DNA of 64,000 nucleotides from Seison nebaliae (Eukaryota; Rotifera; Pararotatoria; Seisonacea; Seisonidae): the NCBI GenBank assembly GCA_023231475.1, contig JALJEE010001852.1, positions 1-64,000 of the forward strand. The letters are read 5' to 3'. The notes under the pieces were generated by a model. That model ran no database searches, had not been told where the DNA came from, and was given only the letters and a program-made list of their open reading frames with translations. Within the stretch, counting starts at the first letter, position 1. Each line of letters begins with the position of its first letter. Shown one piece after another: positions 11,588 through 24,164 of this stretch. Position numbers and translations under genes: made by a program.

Positions 11588-12099
11588 ATGTATCGACCAG
11601 ATGAACCAAACATTAACGTCCAATATGCACCACAACAACAAATTCTCTCCAACAGTTCAGTTAACACTGGAAGAGTTTCACCAGCATATCCACCAACTGC
11701 CGCACCATACGGTCGAACTGGAGGACCACCACCACCACTACCACCGCCATATAAGGATCATGCGGTAGTGATAATGGAACAACCGCAAGCATTTAACCGA
11801 AATTTCCAACCTCTCGAAGATTTGGGGTCTCAATCTATCAATTTAATTTGTCCAAATTGTCATAATCACATCAACACACAAATCGTCTCTCATCCAAATG
11901 TGACGACTTGGCTCGCTTGTTTCGTCTTGTTCCTTTGCGGGTCTCAAATTTTTCTTCTTTTCTTAATTCAATTTATTTAAATATCAAACGTTATAGATGT
12001 GTCTTTTGTGCATGTATACCATTCTGTCTTCCCGCTTGTAAAGAGGTGGAACATAATTGTCCTATCTGTCATATTACTATTGGTCGACATAAACCGTAA
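11588..12099 (+). CDS. LITAF-domain (SIMPLE-like) endosomal membrane protein
   Basis: LITAF-domain proteins are zinc-binding monotopic proteins of late endosomes and lysosomes. Two exons (11588-11940 and 11997-12099) give 151 residues. The N-terminal half is Pro-rich, with a PPPY motif (residues about 52-55) of the kind bound by NEDD4-type ligases. The domain has the family layout: CPNC zinc knuckle, membrane-embedded stretch TTWLACFVLFLCG-CVFCACIPFCLPAC, then CPIC near the end. The 56-base intron splits a Gly codon within the hydrophobic stretch. The family is clear; orthology to LITAF or CDIP1 is not resolved. Confidence 0.88.
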
Positions 12100-12842
12100 A
12101 TGGATGGTATTTTTAGTGGACGGGGAGGGGAGAGGGAGAACATTTCACCAAGTTTCACATTGTTTATTGTATCATCATTTGTTGTTGGGAAATGTGAAGG
12201 GAATTGCGTTACGATATTATCTTTTTTCTTTCTTTCCTTCCATAATAAATAGATCTACTGATGTTTCTTATAACTTTTCTTTTAAGATGAATATTGAGAG
12301 TTCAATTTGACATCTCATTCTTTGTTGGATTGAATGGGAGGAAAGTTTCTTCTTTCTGATGAAAATGTATATAGTTCACAATTAGGTTCCCTAAACGAAA
12401 AACAAGAAATTGCGTCACTTTAATTATCTTCAGTCATTAAAGAGATTAATCGTGTATGTAGTTGAGAGTGGTGGCAGCAACAATCCATAAAAGAGAGGAG
12501 TAATAATTTCGTAAAAAGAGTTTCTCTCGTGCTAGTTGAGTAATGTGTCCAAAGTTCTTTTATCTATCTCATCAAATACGACACTCTACTTCCCCTACTA
12601 TGTACACATAATGCATAATCGTATACATTTAAATTCACATAAAGAATCCTTAAACAAAAATTCATTCAATTAAAATTTCAACCGATTCATCTCTCCCTCT
12701 TTCAAGTCCCAGTCAGTTTCGCGGAAAAATCGACTAAAATTCTCCAATGGTTATATCGCTTATCTTCTTATTTCAAGTTGACGACATTACTTAGGAACCG
12801 CCAGCCACTCCCATCAATAATGAATCGGAAAATAAGACAATT
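12100..12842. other. intergenic
   Basis: This is the 3' region of the LITAF gene and the upstream region of the MARVEL gene. Short purine-rich and pyrimidine-rich tracts are present; no coding segment was recognised. Confidence 0.5.
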
Positions 12843-13450
12843 ATGTCACATGTTCAGGACTTGAACTTGGATTACTTTAGAAGTTTTGAAGGAATAGTCA
12901 ATTCTATCTTGACTGGTCTTCTCTTTATTGCTCTTATATGTTCCGGTTCACAACCATGGCATACAACTATCGGTAGTTGGTTTGAAGCACAAGGAGCATT
13001 TTTGTTCATCCATCGAATTCTTTATTTCTTCATTCGAATATTCAAAGTGGATGAAAAGATTAAAATAATCAATTGGCGACTTTCCGTTAAATTTTCTTCT
13101 ACACTTATTTCACAAGTTTTCTGTAGGACTCGATTACGACACTGATACTCGTCGTCTTTTATCTTTTCAGTACGATAGCGCTTTTGACCAATACTCATGG
13201 CAATGCAGGATACATCGTTGCGGCAGTTTAGTCCATTTAACAACTGTTTTCTACCTTTTAATTTATTATTTTTTTTTAATTTCAAAAATTAATTTTTTTT
13301 AAGATCTTAGGATTAGTAATATGTTTCTCATCGGCGGCTCTTTATAATCCGGTCGTCGTCTGGAAGGAATTGAAAAATCGATCAGCGAATGTCGCAACTA
13401 CTAATGCGAATCCAACGGAACCACAATATCAAAATCGAGATACCGTTTAA
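12843..13450 (+). CDS. MARVEL-domain four-TM protein (CMTM/MAL-like)
   Basis: Three exons (12843-13085, 13127-13225 and 13304-13450), all joined in phase 0, give 162 residues. Four membrane segments are visible: GIVNSILTGLLFIALICSG, GAFLFIHRILYFFIRIF, SITTLILVVFYLFSTIALL and GYIVAAILGLVICFSSAALY, with short cytosolic ends. The spacing and the pattern just after the fourth segment (YNPVVVWKELKNRS) fit the MARVEL family (chemokine-like factor/MAL/plasmolipin), which acts in membrane apposition and vesicle traffic. The C-terminus is polar (ending NRDTV). The membership call rests on topology and local pattern rather than a diagnostic motif. Confidence 0.7.
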
Positions 13451-13545
13451 AAAACGAAAAAGAAAACGATTTATTTTTATCGTAAAAAATTCTTAAATTT
13501 TCAACTAAAAGTTCATGGTCGATTTAAAATAGAATATCTTTTTTC

Positions 13546-16151
13546 TTATTCATTTCCCACATTGAGCTGCGCTCGCACTTTCTTCAACGTAGTCGAACAT
13601 CGAAGTTTCATTAATTTGGAAGAAGGAGAATCAGTTTCACCTAATCGTTTCACTGGAATTGTTCCTTCTTCTTCTACAAACCGAACGAGAGTTCCATTGA
13701 GGAATTTCTTACACGCTTCCAAATTGAGACAGTTCTGTTAAGAAAAGAAATATAATTAGAAAATAAAAATGAAATAAGAGAACTGTATAATTGGCGAGGA
13801 CGCATTGGATGAAGGAGAGACAAGTTTGAATTTCAGAGACATCATCAAGGATTCGTAGATGTTCCCAAGTGATGGAGATTAATTGATTAAATGTATCGTT
13901 CGAAATCAATTGTTGATAAGATGACGATTTGAAGAAGTTCTGTATTTTCGTTTGTTCTTCCAATTTGACGTTTTTGAAATCGGTGAAATTGAATGAATTA
14001 ATTCCATTCATCTTCAATTCATGAAGTGCAAGGAAAATGCGCGATAACGATGCAACCAATGTGTCATGATATAAGATATCGAAATCATTCATCTTCATTT
14101 CGATAATGGAACTATTACCTTTCAATTCATTGATACATAATTCCATAAATGAATGGAACGACGATTCCTTCCCTTCCAATGATAAAATACTCAAATAATG
14201 AAAAGGCGAAGCAGAGAAAAGAGTGGAGATAGCATAAATGAAATTATTTCTTATCTCATCCGAATAACTCGTGAATTTCGATATTTCAACCAACGATTGA
14301 ACGAGATGAAATAGACGTGAATAAATTAGATGGAAATAAGATAAAAAATTCTTCTGTTGTGTCACATAGAAAGAGAGAACATTCGGTTTGGAGACACTTC
14401 CATCATTCGGTGCTAAATCTTGAATGAGCGTGCAATTGATAAGCATGGATAAGTAGCCGAGTGTATGACTCAAATCTTCGTCCGTATTTTCAATCGGTTT
14501 CGTCGACAATTTGGTGGTTTTGGTAGTTGGGATGAATTGCTTCTCGAAATGTGTAAGGACAATATCATAAATTCGAAATAATAAAACTCGACGTAAATCA
14601 TTCCAGGAATCAAATTCGTCTTTCGGTTGTATTTGATGTGGTTGTGGACGATTATTATTAATTGATGATTTATTCTTCTTTCTAACGTTTTGCGTATTTT
14701 GAATTCGGTTTTTCTTTCGCTGCGAATTCGTCAACTTCTTATTCTTCTGTTGTAATTCATGATAATTTTGCAACGGTTTCAATTCCTCCATTTTTCCATA
14801 GAACTCATGACGATGGAAATGGGGTGAGAGTGTGGCATAATAAAGATAATCGATAATCGATGGGAATAATTCGAGAGTTGATTGAATGATCTTTGAATTC
14901 TTTGCAGTTTTTTGTGAAGATGATGATTTCTTTTGAATGATCTTCTCACAATAATCCACCAATTTGACGAGAGTATTATGAGTAATGATGAGAGTTGAAC
15001 CTTTCTCATTGAATAATTGAAATTTATTTTTATTGTAAAATGACAATAATTTCGTCTTCTTCTCCAACATATCGAATTCATGAATTTGATGAATGTTCGA
15101 TACTTCGTCCATAACATTTATGATGGCTCTCAATGTTTCCGAATAGACGTCATCGTCCATCATTTGTTCACCGAATAATTTCTTCTCATCTTCCAACATA
15201 TCATTCTCCATATCACTCTCGTCAATAATATCGAGTAATCGATGGACGAAACCGTCGATGGAAATAAATCTTTTCTCATCATCAACGTCATCGATATCAT
15301 CCACATCATCTCCATTCTCATCCATCTTCTCATCATTCTTCTTCGATAATTCACTCAAACTGTTATACAATTTAACTGAATTGACCAATTTGTTTTCGAG
15401 AGATCTTTCTTCCGTTTTTCCATCAAAACGGAGAAATTCGATAAGTTTGATCAGACTGAAATTGGAGAATTTAATATCTCGAAATAATCGTCGATCATCA
15501 TCCACATATTTAATAATGATCAATGATAAATGGTAATCGATTGATGTGGCGATAGATGTGAGAGATGTTAGAGAAGTAGAAATAACATCATCCACCGGAT
15601 AATCGAGAAAATCGTGCAACGTCAACATGAGTTTTTGAATGAATAATGCTTTCGTATAGAGATGGAATAAATTCGATTTCTCATCATTTTCATTCGACCA
15701 TTCTCTCGGAATTTTTATGGTGATGTTGAGACGAGCGAGAGTAAAATCATTCAATTTGAATGGAAGAACGTCGTTATTGAAGAGAGATATAGCTGGTTGC
15801 ATTTGAACATCATTCCTGAATAACGACGCAGTAATTGAAGAGAATAAGATGTTGAGTGATCTCATACATGACGATTTGAGATCGATGGTACTATTAAGAA
15901 TATCACCACCTTCTAATTCGTCGTCACTATCATCATCGATCTCACTTTCGTCATCATCCTCGTTAACACTCTCATCAATCGATTCATCTCCTTTTATCAT
16001 CTGATTCTCCAACTTCTCCAACATACTCTCGTCCATTCCCATATCTTCATTCGTCGTTAACGATCGAACAATGTAATGAAGAAGTGTAAAGTACATTGGA
16101 TGCGGACAGAATGTCCCAACACTACTAAGCGCTGATGAGAGGAATGTATAT
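13546..16151 (-). CDS. large alpha-solenoid-like protein, 5' end not found (possibly the C-terminal half of an importin)
   Basis: Two exons (13784-16151 and 13546-13734), joined in phase 0, give about 852 residues. The first exon opens at an acceptor (ttaacag|A) in phase 2, so coding sequence is missing upstream. It starts with a hydrophobic helix-like block (FLSSALSSVGTFCPHP), then a strongly acidic stretch (EDDDESEIDDDSDDELEGG), then alternating helices with further acid runs and a Lys/Asn-rich loop. It ends KKVRAQLNVGNE. The helix-acidic loop-helix pattern resembles the second half of importin-4/5-type karyopherins, and a phase-2 donor at 19706/19705 in the next (-) gene would join them. 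On its own it matches no family I recognise. Confidence 0.55.
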
Positions 16152-17698
16152 CTGTTAATTATTTACAAATTGTTATTGTTATTGTTATTGTTTATATGGT
16201 AATTTTATTAGGTATTCCAGATTCCATTAGAAACAGGTTGATATGTTTCCATACCATCCATTGGATTTCATTCCATAAAAATGAAAGAAAGAAAAGAAAG
16301 AAAGAAAGATCATTAAATTTTGAACAAATAAATCATTTATCAAGAGGAGAAGCCTCTTCCTATCTCTCCTCCTCATCATCATCATCATCCTTCATTCCAA
16401 CCAACTAATCAACGAATCTTCACTCAATTTCTAGTCGACTAACTCTCTGTCTGAAGATCGATTGGATTTAATGAGGAATTGATGGTCATTTTCAGAGGAA
16501 GATATTCACCTCCTCATACAGAACGATAGGAGAAAGAAAATCGTTTGAGGTAAAACAGATTGAGTTATCTTTCAAGTTCATTCATTTTCTTCAGTCCTCC
16601 TTCCGATGAATGGAGGTCATTCCCATATCGGAAGGAGCAGAAGAAGAATGATTATTTTCAGTTAAGTCAGTTTGTCTGTCTATATTTTCTCCTTATTCTT
16701 GGTAATAAGAATAATATAAACATTGGATGATTCATCAAAACAATCAGTCAAATCAACCAGAAAATGAATAAGAGAAAAAAGGAAATTGTGGAAAAGAATT
16801 GTGTTGAAGAAAGTAGAAATATTTTCGTCTCCCCTCCATTCGGAGGGGGGGAAGATGCGAGTATAATCAATTTATATTTAATCAGGTTAAATGATAGAGA
16901 AGAAATGCTCATCATTGCGTTACATGAACAAATCATTCTTGTAATTTGGGGAGGAATTGAAATGGAAACAGAAATTATTTGAAGTCATTCTCTCTCACCT
17001 CCCACAGTTGAACGAAGAGAATGATTAATCAGTTTTGTCTTCTCTCCTTGATCGATTAATGAAGGATATGTATAAGGAGTGATGATGAATGTGAAATTAA
17101 TTAGCTAATTCTTATTCTAACTACGTTACTACTATTACTACCGGTTCTCTTACTCGTAAAAGCCGCATTCATCATTATTAGGGAAACATTCTTTCAATTA
17201 TTAACGATCTGATCTGACCCCGATACGTGGCAGTAACTTCTAATTAGGAAGAGGTCGACCAGAGAGATGTTGACTGCCACAGTCCTAAATAATATGGACA
17301 AGTTACGGCAATCTCTCCTCCCCTAAATCTTTGTCTTCCGCCCGAAAAATTGTACATCCGATCTACATTCCTCCTCTGACATATCACACAAATTGATGAA
17401 GGTTGTTCCCTATTGGTCGTTCCAAATTTCATCACCTTCACAATTCACTTCAACTGTTAATTTCCCATTTCGGGTTTTCCCATTTTTCCTTCTCTTCATA
17501 TCACCACACACACACACAAACACACACACACACACACACATTATCCCATCAAATGGAATCTCACCATCTGAAGATATTTAAATTTTTTCGTTCGATTAGA
17601 AAAAACCTGTAAGAGATAAAAGACGGAACATCTATCATAAGAGGAATTGAAAAAGAAATGAAAAGGAGAGTTGATGCAATTCGAATAATAAAATAAGA
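16152..17698. other. intergenic or large intron
   Basis: No convincing exon was seen. It contains GTTATT repeats at 16168-16190, a GGGGGG stretch near 16848, and a CA run at 17505-17540. If the two flanking (-) coding blocks are one gene, this is part of its intron. Confidence 0.45.
17505..17540. repeat. (CA)n microsatellite
   Basis: About 18 CA units with one CAAA interruption, roughly 160 bases before the C1q gene start. Confidence 0.95.
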
Positions 17699-19607
17699 AT
17701 GAAGATTAATTTCCTAATTATCTTATTGATCACTATCGTTATTGGGAGATCGAAGAGTGACGAGTCCTATTTCGAAATTCAAAGAAGACGATTCATTCGA
17801 TTACGTCAATTACAAATGAAGAATTATGTAAAACAATTCAGTCTCGGCACAACATTTCAATCTAACATCTTTCCACTAAATCAAACAATAACAACAACAA
17901 CAACAACCCTACCAACAACAACAAGAGAATTATATAAAACTACAAAAATTTCCTTATCGAATAATACTGATTATTATTTCGATGGAGATTATTATGAACC
18001 AACACAATCTATTGGTCTTCTTCCAATTAAATCATCGACTAATATGTCAACGAATATGAAAAATTATTTCATTACAACAACAACCATTACTCCAACAACA
18101 ACAACAACAACAACAATCAGAACAACACTCACTAGAAATACAATAAAAGAGGAAGAACCGATGAATTTGGTTGTTAAATCCAATCGATATATTCAATATC
18201 ATCCAACTTACTTAACAACAACAACAACAACAACAACTGACCCGACAATTGCTGTTAATACAGTCTCGTCAATTTCTCCCGAGAAGAATGAGAGTCATCG
18301 TAAACAGATTCGAAGAAAATCGAGAAAAACTTTAAATATTTTAAAGTTATTAAAAACATTGTCGAAGAATCAAAGGAATAGATTGGTGAAATTGTGGAAT
18401 AAAAAGAAAACGTGGAAATCTAAATGGCAACCGAATGAGAAACATCGACGACAAAATACAAATAGTAATTTTAATATCGATCGAACCCATCAATTATCAT
18501 CAACTACCACAATAGGAATGAAAGAGGATTTAATTCCATCTACAATTCTCCCCACTACAACAATGACAACGATATCTACAACATCATCAGTAATGATAAA
18601 CAATTCGAATAATATGAGTAATCAATGTGTTTGTGAACGTGGACCACCAGGTCCGAAAGGTGAACCAGGTTTTTTTTTTAATTTTAAATTTTTCCATTAA
18701 AATTTTTCCTCTTTTAGGAATGATAATATTTAAACACGTTTACGTTGGATTTAATGATGTTGACGGGAAGAAACATATGGAACAGATTGACGAACCATCG
18801 ACAATTTCGAAAAAATATGAAAGAACAACTAGGAAACGTCATGAGAATAATCATAACGATGATAATGAGAAAATGATGGAAAAGTATGAACATCGTTTCT
18901 TATCGACAATTAAATCATATTTCATTCTCACACATCGTCTAACATTTCAATTGCAATCATTCCGTATACCGCAACCACTTGTCACTAAATTCCATAACGA
19001 ACGTCAAATTTTGACATTCAACAACATCATTTGGAATGATATGTCACTTTATAACCAATCGACGGGTCGACTGTCTATACCAGCCAATCTCTTTCAACAA
19101 ATTCAACGACATTTGCTCATTGTCAAATCGTCTTTATTCCCACATTCTCACTACTCACCTATTGGCGATCTGACGGCAGTTTTCCGTTTTCATCTAACAA
19201 TTTTATCTCAAACAAATCGTCGAGTTTGATCATTTCATTCAACATTTACATAAATTCACTCTTTCCAAAATTATAGGTGACGGTAGAAGTGTTCAAGAAT
19301 CGAGAATCACTTCATGTATTAAAGAATCATAATACGATCTATTCATCCTCCACTTCAACTTTGACGTTCGTAGAAGAATTAGATAGAAATAATTATGTTC
19401 TCTTCACTCTTTATTATCGTCTTTCTAATTATCTTTTGATTATCTATTTAGATTTGGTTAGCTCTTCATGGAGCATCCGAGAGTTACATAAGCGATGACA
19501 AATTGACATCATTCTCTGGTGATTTATTATATTGGAAATTGAATGGAGATATACTTTATCCGGAAGATCTCTTCCTCTCTCAATATCGTTCGATCGATGA
19601 AATTTGA
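17699..19607 (+). CDS. secreted collagen/C1q-domain protein
   Basis: Four exons (17699-18668, 18718-19223, 19277-19396 and 19452-19607) give 583 residues. A signal peptide (INFLIILLITIVIG) is followed by Thr-rich, mucin-like repeats (TTTT runs), a basic section, and a short collagen-like segment CERGPPGPKGEPG split by intron 1. The C-terminal C1q jelly roll shows ILTFNNIIWND, YNQSTGRLSIP, FHLTILSQTNRRVTVEVFKN, ELDRNNYIWLALHGASES and DDKLTSFSGDLLYW, in family order. Such proteins usually trimerise and bind extracellular ligands. The last exon lies on the opposite strand of an importin-like ORF, so either the coding regions overlap or the neighbour is spliced around this gene. Confidence 0.8.
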
Positions 19608-21870
19608 AGAATTCTACTAACATTGATCCCCTTAAATCTGAATAATTTTCTGTTGATACGATTTCGATCTTATTATTCTCCTCTTTCTCACCATTATCTC
19701 GTAACTGATCGATCTTCTCCAACAATTGAAATGTATAAACGATAATTTCTTGTAAATTCTTTCCCGATAAATATCCATAATTCTTCTTCAATTTCTCATC
19801 AGAACAGATCTCATTCAAATATAATCGACTCTTCCAATTCTCGATGATTGCATAGAAAACGTCATACGATTTCATTTGGAGAAGATGTTTCGAATATTTC
19901 TCCGCATCGATATCAATATCAACTTCGGTGAATTCCGTTAAAGGAACGTACATGATCGGTGTAATCGTACTCAACAATCGTTCCACGTGATCGATATTGA
20001 TCAAATTCATCGAAGTCGAATTGAAGAAAATCGTTTCGATGGAATTAAATGCGAATATTTTATGTTTAATCTCCCCCGTCGGATGACGAATAAATTGACA
20101 TAATAATTCGATTGAATTATCGATGAGTATTGATGGAATACCTTTCAAATTAGTCATTAAAATATTGAAGAGATAAAATGATTTCCAAATGACATCATGT
20201 TTCTTCATAGTCTCCTCATCATTATCTTCATCGATATGATCTCCCATCATTCCAGTTTCAATACTTCCCATCTGATTAGTGATATGTCGACAGATCATCG
20301 GTAAACAAACTGAAGTCATTTCAACAAAATATGATTCTTGATAAACGTTATCCAAAATCTCTCCCAATAAAATAAAAGATGCGGATTGAATTAACGGATT
20401 ATCGATAATTGTTGATAATAATCCGAATCGAACGAATTGTGAATAAAAATATTTTCTGATCAATTCACCACCACATCGACATGTCGTCGCCATTGAGAGT
20501 AGAAGTGCCGTATGTGTCTCCGATGGTAAACGTTGTAACATTTCGATATGTTCCGGAAATTTTTCATTTTCTTTCACTTTCTTCAAAAACGAAAAAGTTT
20601 CATTCGGATCGTCTTCTTTTTCGAATGTCAATTGGAGGAAATTACCACTGGCCTTATTGAGAAGAGGAATGAAATTATCAAAAAATAATTTTGGAGTTAA
20701 ATTCTCTACAATCGCATCTAACAACATTCGTGCACTCATTCTAATTCCGATACTTTCATTCATATCACTCATAACACTGATGGATTTTGGTTCTTGTAAA
20801 TATTTGTCTGCTTCTGCCATCGACCATGGACAAGACATAATATGAAATGATGATTGAATTATACTACTCAATAATTGAGGATTGGTGGCGAGTTGTGGAA
20901 GACAATTATGAACTGTATCTGTTAGAAATTGAAGAGATCGTTCTCTTAAATGACTGTCACAAACAATCGCTACATTATCGATCAATTGACAGAGATGAAT
21001 GAGAATTTGTTGAAGGAAATGAAACAAATTTTTTCCATCTTCCAAAAATGAATCAAAATAATCGAAAATTCCATCAAATTTCATATCTGTTGTTCGATTA
21101 ATTTTATCGATGGATAAATATCTCGCTAAAGAATTGAGAGCTAATTTAATCGATACTTCAATCATCTCATCTGTTTCCTGATTCTTGTGATATGGAGCGA
21201 GACGTAAGAGAAGAATTGCCAGAGCTTTACAACTGGAATTAGTAAAAAGAAGTTCGAGTTGATTCGCTTCATTCAATTGAACGAAATGTAGAATTATTTT
21301 CATAAATCGATTCGTTTCTTGTTGATTCAAATATTCTCCATCTTTACTTATGAGAATAATGAGCATTTCTAATGAAACGAGATATGAATATTTATTGAAA
21401 TCATTTACTGGTATCATTACTTCTGCTCCTTGTACAATTCGTTCTAATTCTTTCGTAATCTTCTCTTTTAACTCATTCCAATGGAATTGTCGATTCGTTT
21501 TATTCTTTGATTTATTCTTCAGATTAATTATCCTTCCATAAATCCGTTCAATCCAACTACATAATTTCAATGCGATTTTATTGGGATAAATCGCATTATA
21601 TAGAAACATCAACGACTGTTCACCAATCAGTCTCAGATTGGGAGCGTTGTTTGATGCAAGTAACGTTGACGAATTACTGACGAGAAGTGTCGCCGCATAA
21701 GTTCGGACGTCTTCATGGATCTGCTGAGAAGCGATCGTTTCCATAAAAATTTCGAGAAGATTCTTCTCATTCTCTTCAATGAACTTCTTCAATTGAATTG
21801 TTCCTTCCTCCACTTTGGTTGGAGAAAGGAGATCTTGAATAATCAATACGAATTGCTCCTTCGGATCCAT
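19444..21870 (-). CDS. karyopherin-beta/importin-like HEAT protein
   Basis: A long open frame starts MDPKEQFVLIIQDLLSP, the usual importin opening (first HEAT helix, then LSP), followed by repeated amphipathic helix pairs. Blocks such as WSMAEADKYLQEP, LFFDNFIPLLNKA, ALLLSMATTCRCGGELIRKYF and PLIQSASFILLGEILDNVY follow the order and spacing seen in importin-4/5, which carry histones and ribosomal proteins into the nucleus. The similarity is remote. As a single ORF it has 808 residues (family about 1,100), and its last about 55 codons run antisense to the C1q terminal exon. A donor at 19706/19705 (GATCA|gttacg, phase 2) would end the exon before that overlap and fits the acceptor at 16151. Confidence 0.6.
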   Translation of the reverse strand: MDPKEQFVLIIQDLLSPTKVEEGTIQLKKFIEENEKNLLEIFMETIASQQIHEDVRTYAATLLVSNSSTLLASNNAPNLRLIGEQSLMFLYNAIYPNKIALKLCSWIERIYGRIINLKNKSKNKTNRQFHWNELKEKITKELERIVQGAEVMIPVNDFNKYSYLVSLEMLIILISKDGEYLNQQETNRFMKIILHFVQLNEANQLELLFTNSSCKALAILLLRLAPYHKNQETDEMIEVSIKLALNSLARYLSIDKINRTTDMKFDGIFDYFDSFLEDGKNLFHFLQQILIHLCQLIDNVAIVCDSHLRERSLQFLTDTVHNCLPQLATNPQLLSSIIQSSFHIMSCPWSMAEADKYLQEPKSISVMSDMNESIGIRMSARMLLDAIVENLTPKLFFDNFIPLLNKASGNFLQLTFEKEDDPNETFSFLKKVKENEKFPEHIEMLQRLPSETHTALLLSMATTCRCGGELIRKYFYSQFVRFGLLSTIIDNPLIQSASFILLGEILDNVYQESYFVEMTSVCLPMICRHITNQMGSIETGMMGDHIDEDNDEETMKKHDVIWKSFYLFNILMTNLKGIPSILIDNSIELLCQFIRHPTGEIKHKIFAFNSIETIFFNSTSMNLINIDHVERLLSTITPIMYVPLTEFTEVDIDIDAEKYSKHLLQMKSYDVFYAIIENWKSRLYLNEICSDEKLKKNYGYLSGKNLQEIIVYTFQLLEKIDQLRDNGEKEENNKIEIVSTENYSDLRGSMLVEFFKFHRSNDIERGRDLPDKVYLHSISNIINHQRMMSICHRLCNSRMLHEELTKSK

Positions 21871-23023
21871 CTTCCAATAAAATTAATGAAATAAGAGATT
21901 TATCTTCTAGGAAATAAGAAAGAATGAAAAGATTCGTTCAAATGAAAGATGATGGAAAGAATTATAAAGAATGAAATTATGATGAATTTGAAGAAAATAT
22001 CCGGAATGTAGCACACGTGCCAATTTAAAAGGAGAAATATATTCAAATTCCATTCATTCACTTCATAATTCTATTCCGATTCGAAATGAAACATTCAACT
22101 TTTTAGCCTTTTCTCATCGAATATCGTGCAATTCCATCCCTTTATCAGACAAATTACCCACAAGAGATCATCTCACTGATTGCTTATGGTTTCAGACTGA
22201 AAACATTGAAATTAATAACATCAACATCTTTCTTCAAATAAGAATAATGTGATTGAGAAATTATTCAAATTTTAGCTCTTCAAACTTGACTTTTAAATTA
22301 ATTTAATTAAATACTTTTTATAAATAATTAATCGATATCGATCATCAATTGAAGAAGCACTATTAAAACTAGATAAATATCCTTATAAAAATTATGTGAG
22401 ATCATAAACTCAATTTCTGAATTTTTCATTATGTCATTGAAATTTAGTAGGATTAGTAGGAAACGTATAAAAAGACTTTAATCGATTTGGAAAGTGAGGA
22501 GAATCGTCAGGAGATCAAACGAATTAGTCATATAAATAATTTGTTAATTATTCAAAAAATTTATAGATTATTATATGGTTAGAAGTTAAAGGAAGAATTG
22601 TCAGAATGAAAATCCATTTTCCATCAGATAATACCATTCAACCAATTAACCGCTTCAATTCAATTGTGGAAGAAATTTCTCAAGTTTCATATTTCATACA
22701 TCAAGAGACATAAATTATATTTAAATGTCTTAATAATATGACGAGAGATAATTATAAATATAGACTAAAGAATAATTGGTAAATAAGTGAAGTGTTAGAA
22801 TGATATTGATTCGTCATTTCTTCTTGTGTAGGAATAGTGTGAAAATTGTATAGAATTCAATATATATGCTAAATAGATTGCTATACTACGTATAAGATGG
22901 CTTATAATGTAAATGAAATATTTTCATAAAATAATTCTCCATTAAATTGTTAATGATTAATCCATCTCTTACACAATCTCTCGTAATATTATTAATATTC
23001 GTATTAATAGTTGATAAGTAACG
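21871..23023. other. intergenic, AT-rich
   Basis: This region lies between the divergent importin-like gene and the coiled-coil gene. It is AT-rich with no coding block, and probably holds both promoters. Confidence 0.5.
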
Positions 23024-23460
23024 ATGACATCGTCGAATGAGAATGAAAGTATTGAAAGGTATTGTCTATTAACTCGAATGCTGTGTTCGCCGAAATTGAG
23101 TGGGATGAAGGAGGAGGAGGAGAATGAGACGAATCTGGATTTATTCCTCTCACGAGAACATATCGAACGATTACATAGGATGATGGAAAGAGAATTGGAT
23201 CATTTGAAAGCGGAAATTAATCAATTACAATCATCCATTGAAGAATTTACAATCATCAATCAACAACTATCACAACGAATCGATGCTATCGATGTTGATG
23301 TTTTGATTAATTATTTTTTTCGTATTTTCAAAATTTCCTTTCTAATTCTCCTTCCGTTTCATAGGAAGAACAAGTCGTTGCTCTTACTCGAACGTTGGAA
23401 GAGTGTCAATCACAATATGATCACATAATGAATATCGTAAAAGCGTTAAGTGATGGTTAA
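23024..23460 (+). CDS. small coiled-coil protein
   Basis: Two exons (23024-23299 and 23365-23460), phase 0, give 123 residues. After a polar start comes an almost continuous amphipathic helix: SREHIERLHRMMERELDHLK, INQLQSSIEEFTIINQQLS, then EEQVVALTRTLEECQSQYDH, ending NIVKALSDG. Size and composition fit a small subunit of a coiled-coil complex (BLOC, Mediator or kinetochore-like), but no diagnostic motif names it. The donor could lie six bases earlier (GAT|gttgat). Confidence 0.6.
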
Positions 23461-23587
23461 GATTCAAAGGAAAAATATTTATATTTATTTCCTCCATTCT
23501 AACGAGACAGTAAGTAAACTCTTCTCACTTTTTTGCTATTTCTCATTCTCTCGTTGCTCCTGCTGTTGTTGTTGTTCTTCTTCTTGA

Positions 23588-24164
23588 ATGATCAAGAACA
23601 TTCGTCTTATTATTCTCCAAATTATCATTTGACATGACAGAAAAATTGGACAACAAATTAATTTTCTCTTTTAAATAATTTTCAGCTGAAAATAGAAAAC
23701 CGCCGATAAAACCGTCACTCCAAACCTCCATCTCAGCCAACACATCACAAAAAGAGAATTTTCTCCAAATTCCTTTCGTCTCCCGATCGACGAAAGAGAT
23801 CGGACGAAATAAACGGTCGAAAAGTTTTCAAAGTTTCACTCGCAAATTGTTCGTTCTTTTTCTCGTTTATAAACTACTAAATTAATTTTCCTTTCTCTAT
23901 TAAACGACAAGACTCGATCGAAACGTCTCACCAATCCAAAGGATATTGACAACACCTAAATTTCCCGGTCTCTCTCAATTCGTACCGAGTCAAACCGCTT
24001 TTGACACCATTCACCAGAAATCATCCACATTCCATCATACTCAAACCATCGCCGCTTATGTCCAATCCATCATTCATCAACGTCGTCCAACTCACCCGCC
24101 CGACAAAGATTTAGAAGTTTCTTGTAAGTTTATTGAAAATAAATTATGTAATCGAATTATTTGA
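23588..24164 (+). CDS. small basic hypothetical protein
   Basis: The proposed exons 23588-23603, 23686-23848 and 23912-24164 give 143 residues with consistent phases (1, then 2). The acceptor at 23685 (taattttcag) is strong. The protein is basic and Ser/Gln-rich, with KEIGRNKRSK, FPGLSQFVPSQTAFDTIHQ and AAYVQSIIHQRRPTHPPDKD. The terminal residues are uncertain: a GTAAGT donor-like sequence occurs at 24124, but no acceptor exists before the opposing gene, so read-through to the TGA at 24162 is assumed. The end overlaps the pICln gene tail-to-tail. A competing (-) frame over 23543-23743 was considered. No homologue was recognised. Confidence 0.4.

Noticed and set aside
17244-17441. (-) 65-codon ORF as a missing 5' exon of the alpha-solenoid gene
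   Set aside because: It is short, has no suitable phase-2 donor and no helical HEAT pattern.
23543-23743. (-) ORF with a protein-like reading (MLAEMEVWSDGFIGG start)
   Set aside because: Its upstream frame hits a TGA with no acceptor in between, while the (+) strand has a strong acceptor and consistent phases over the same bases.
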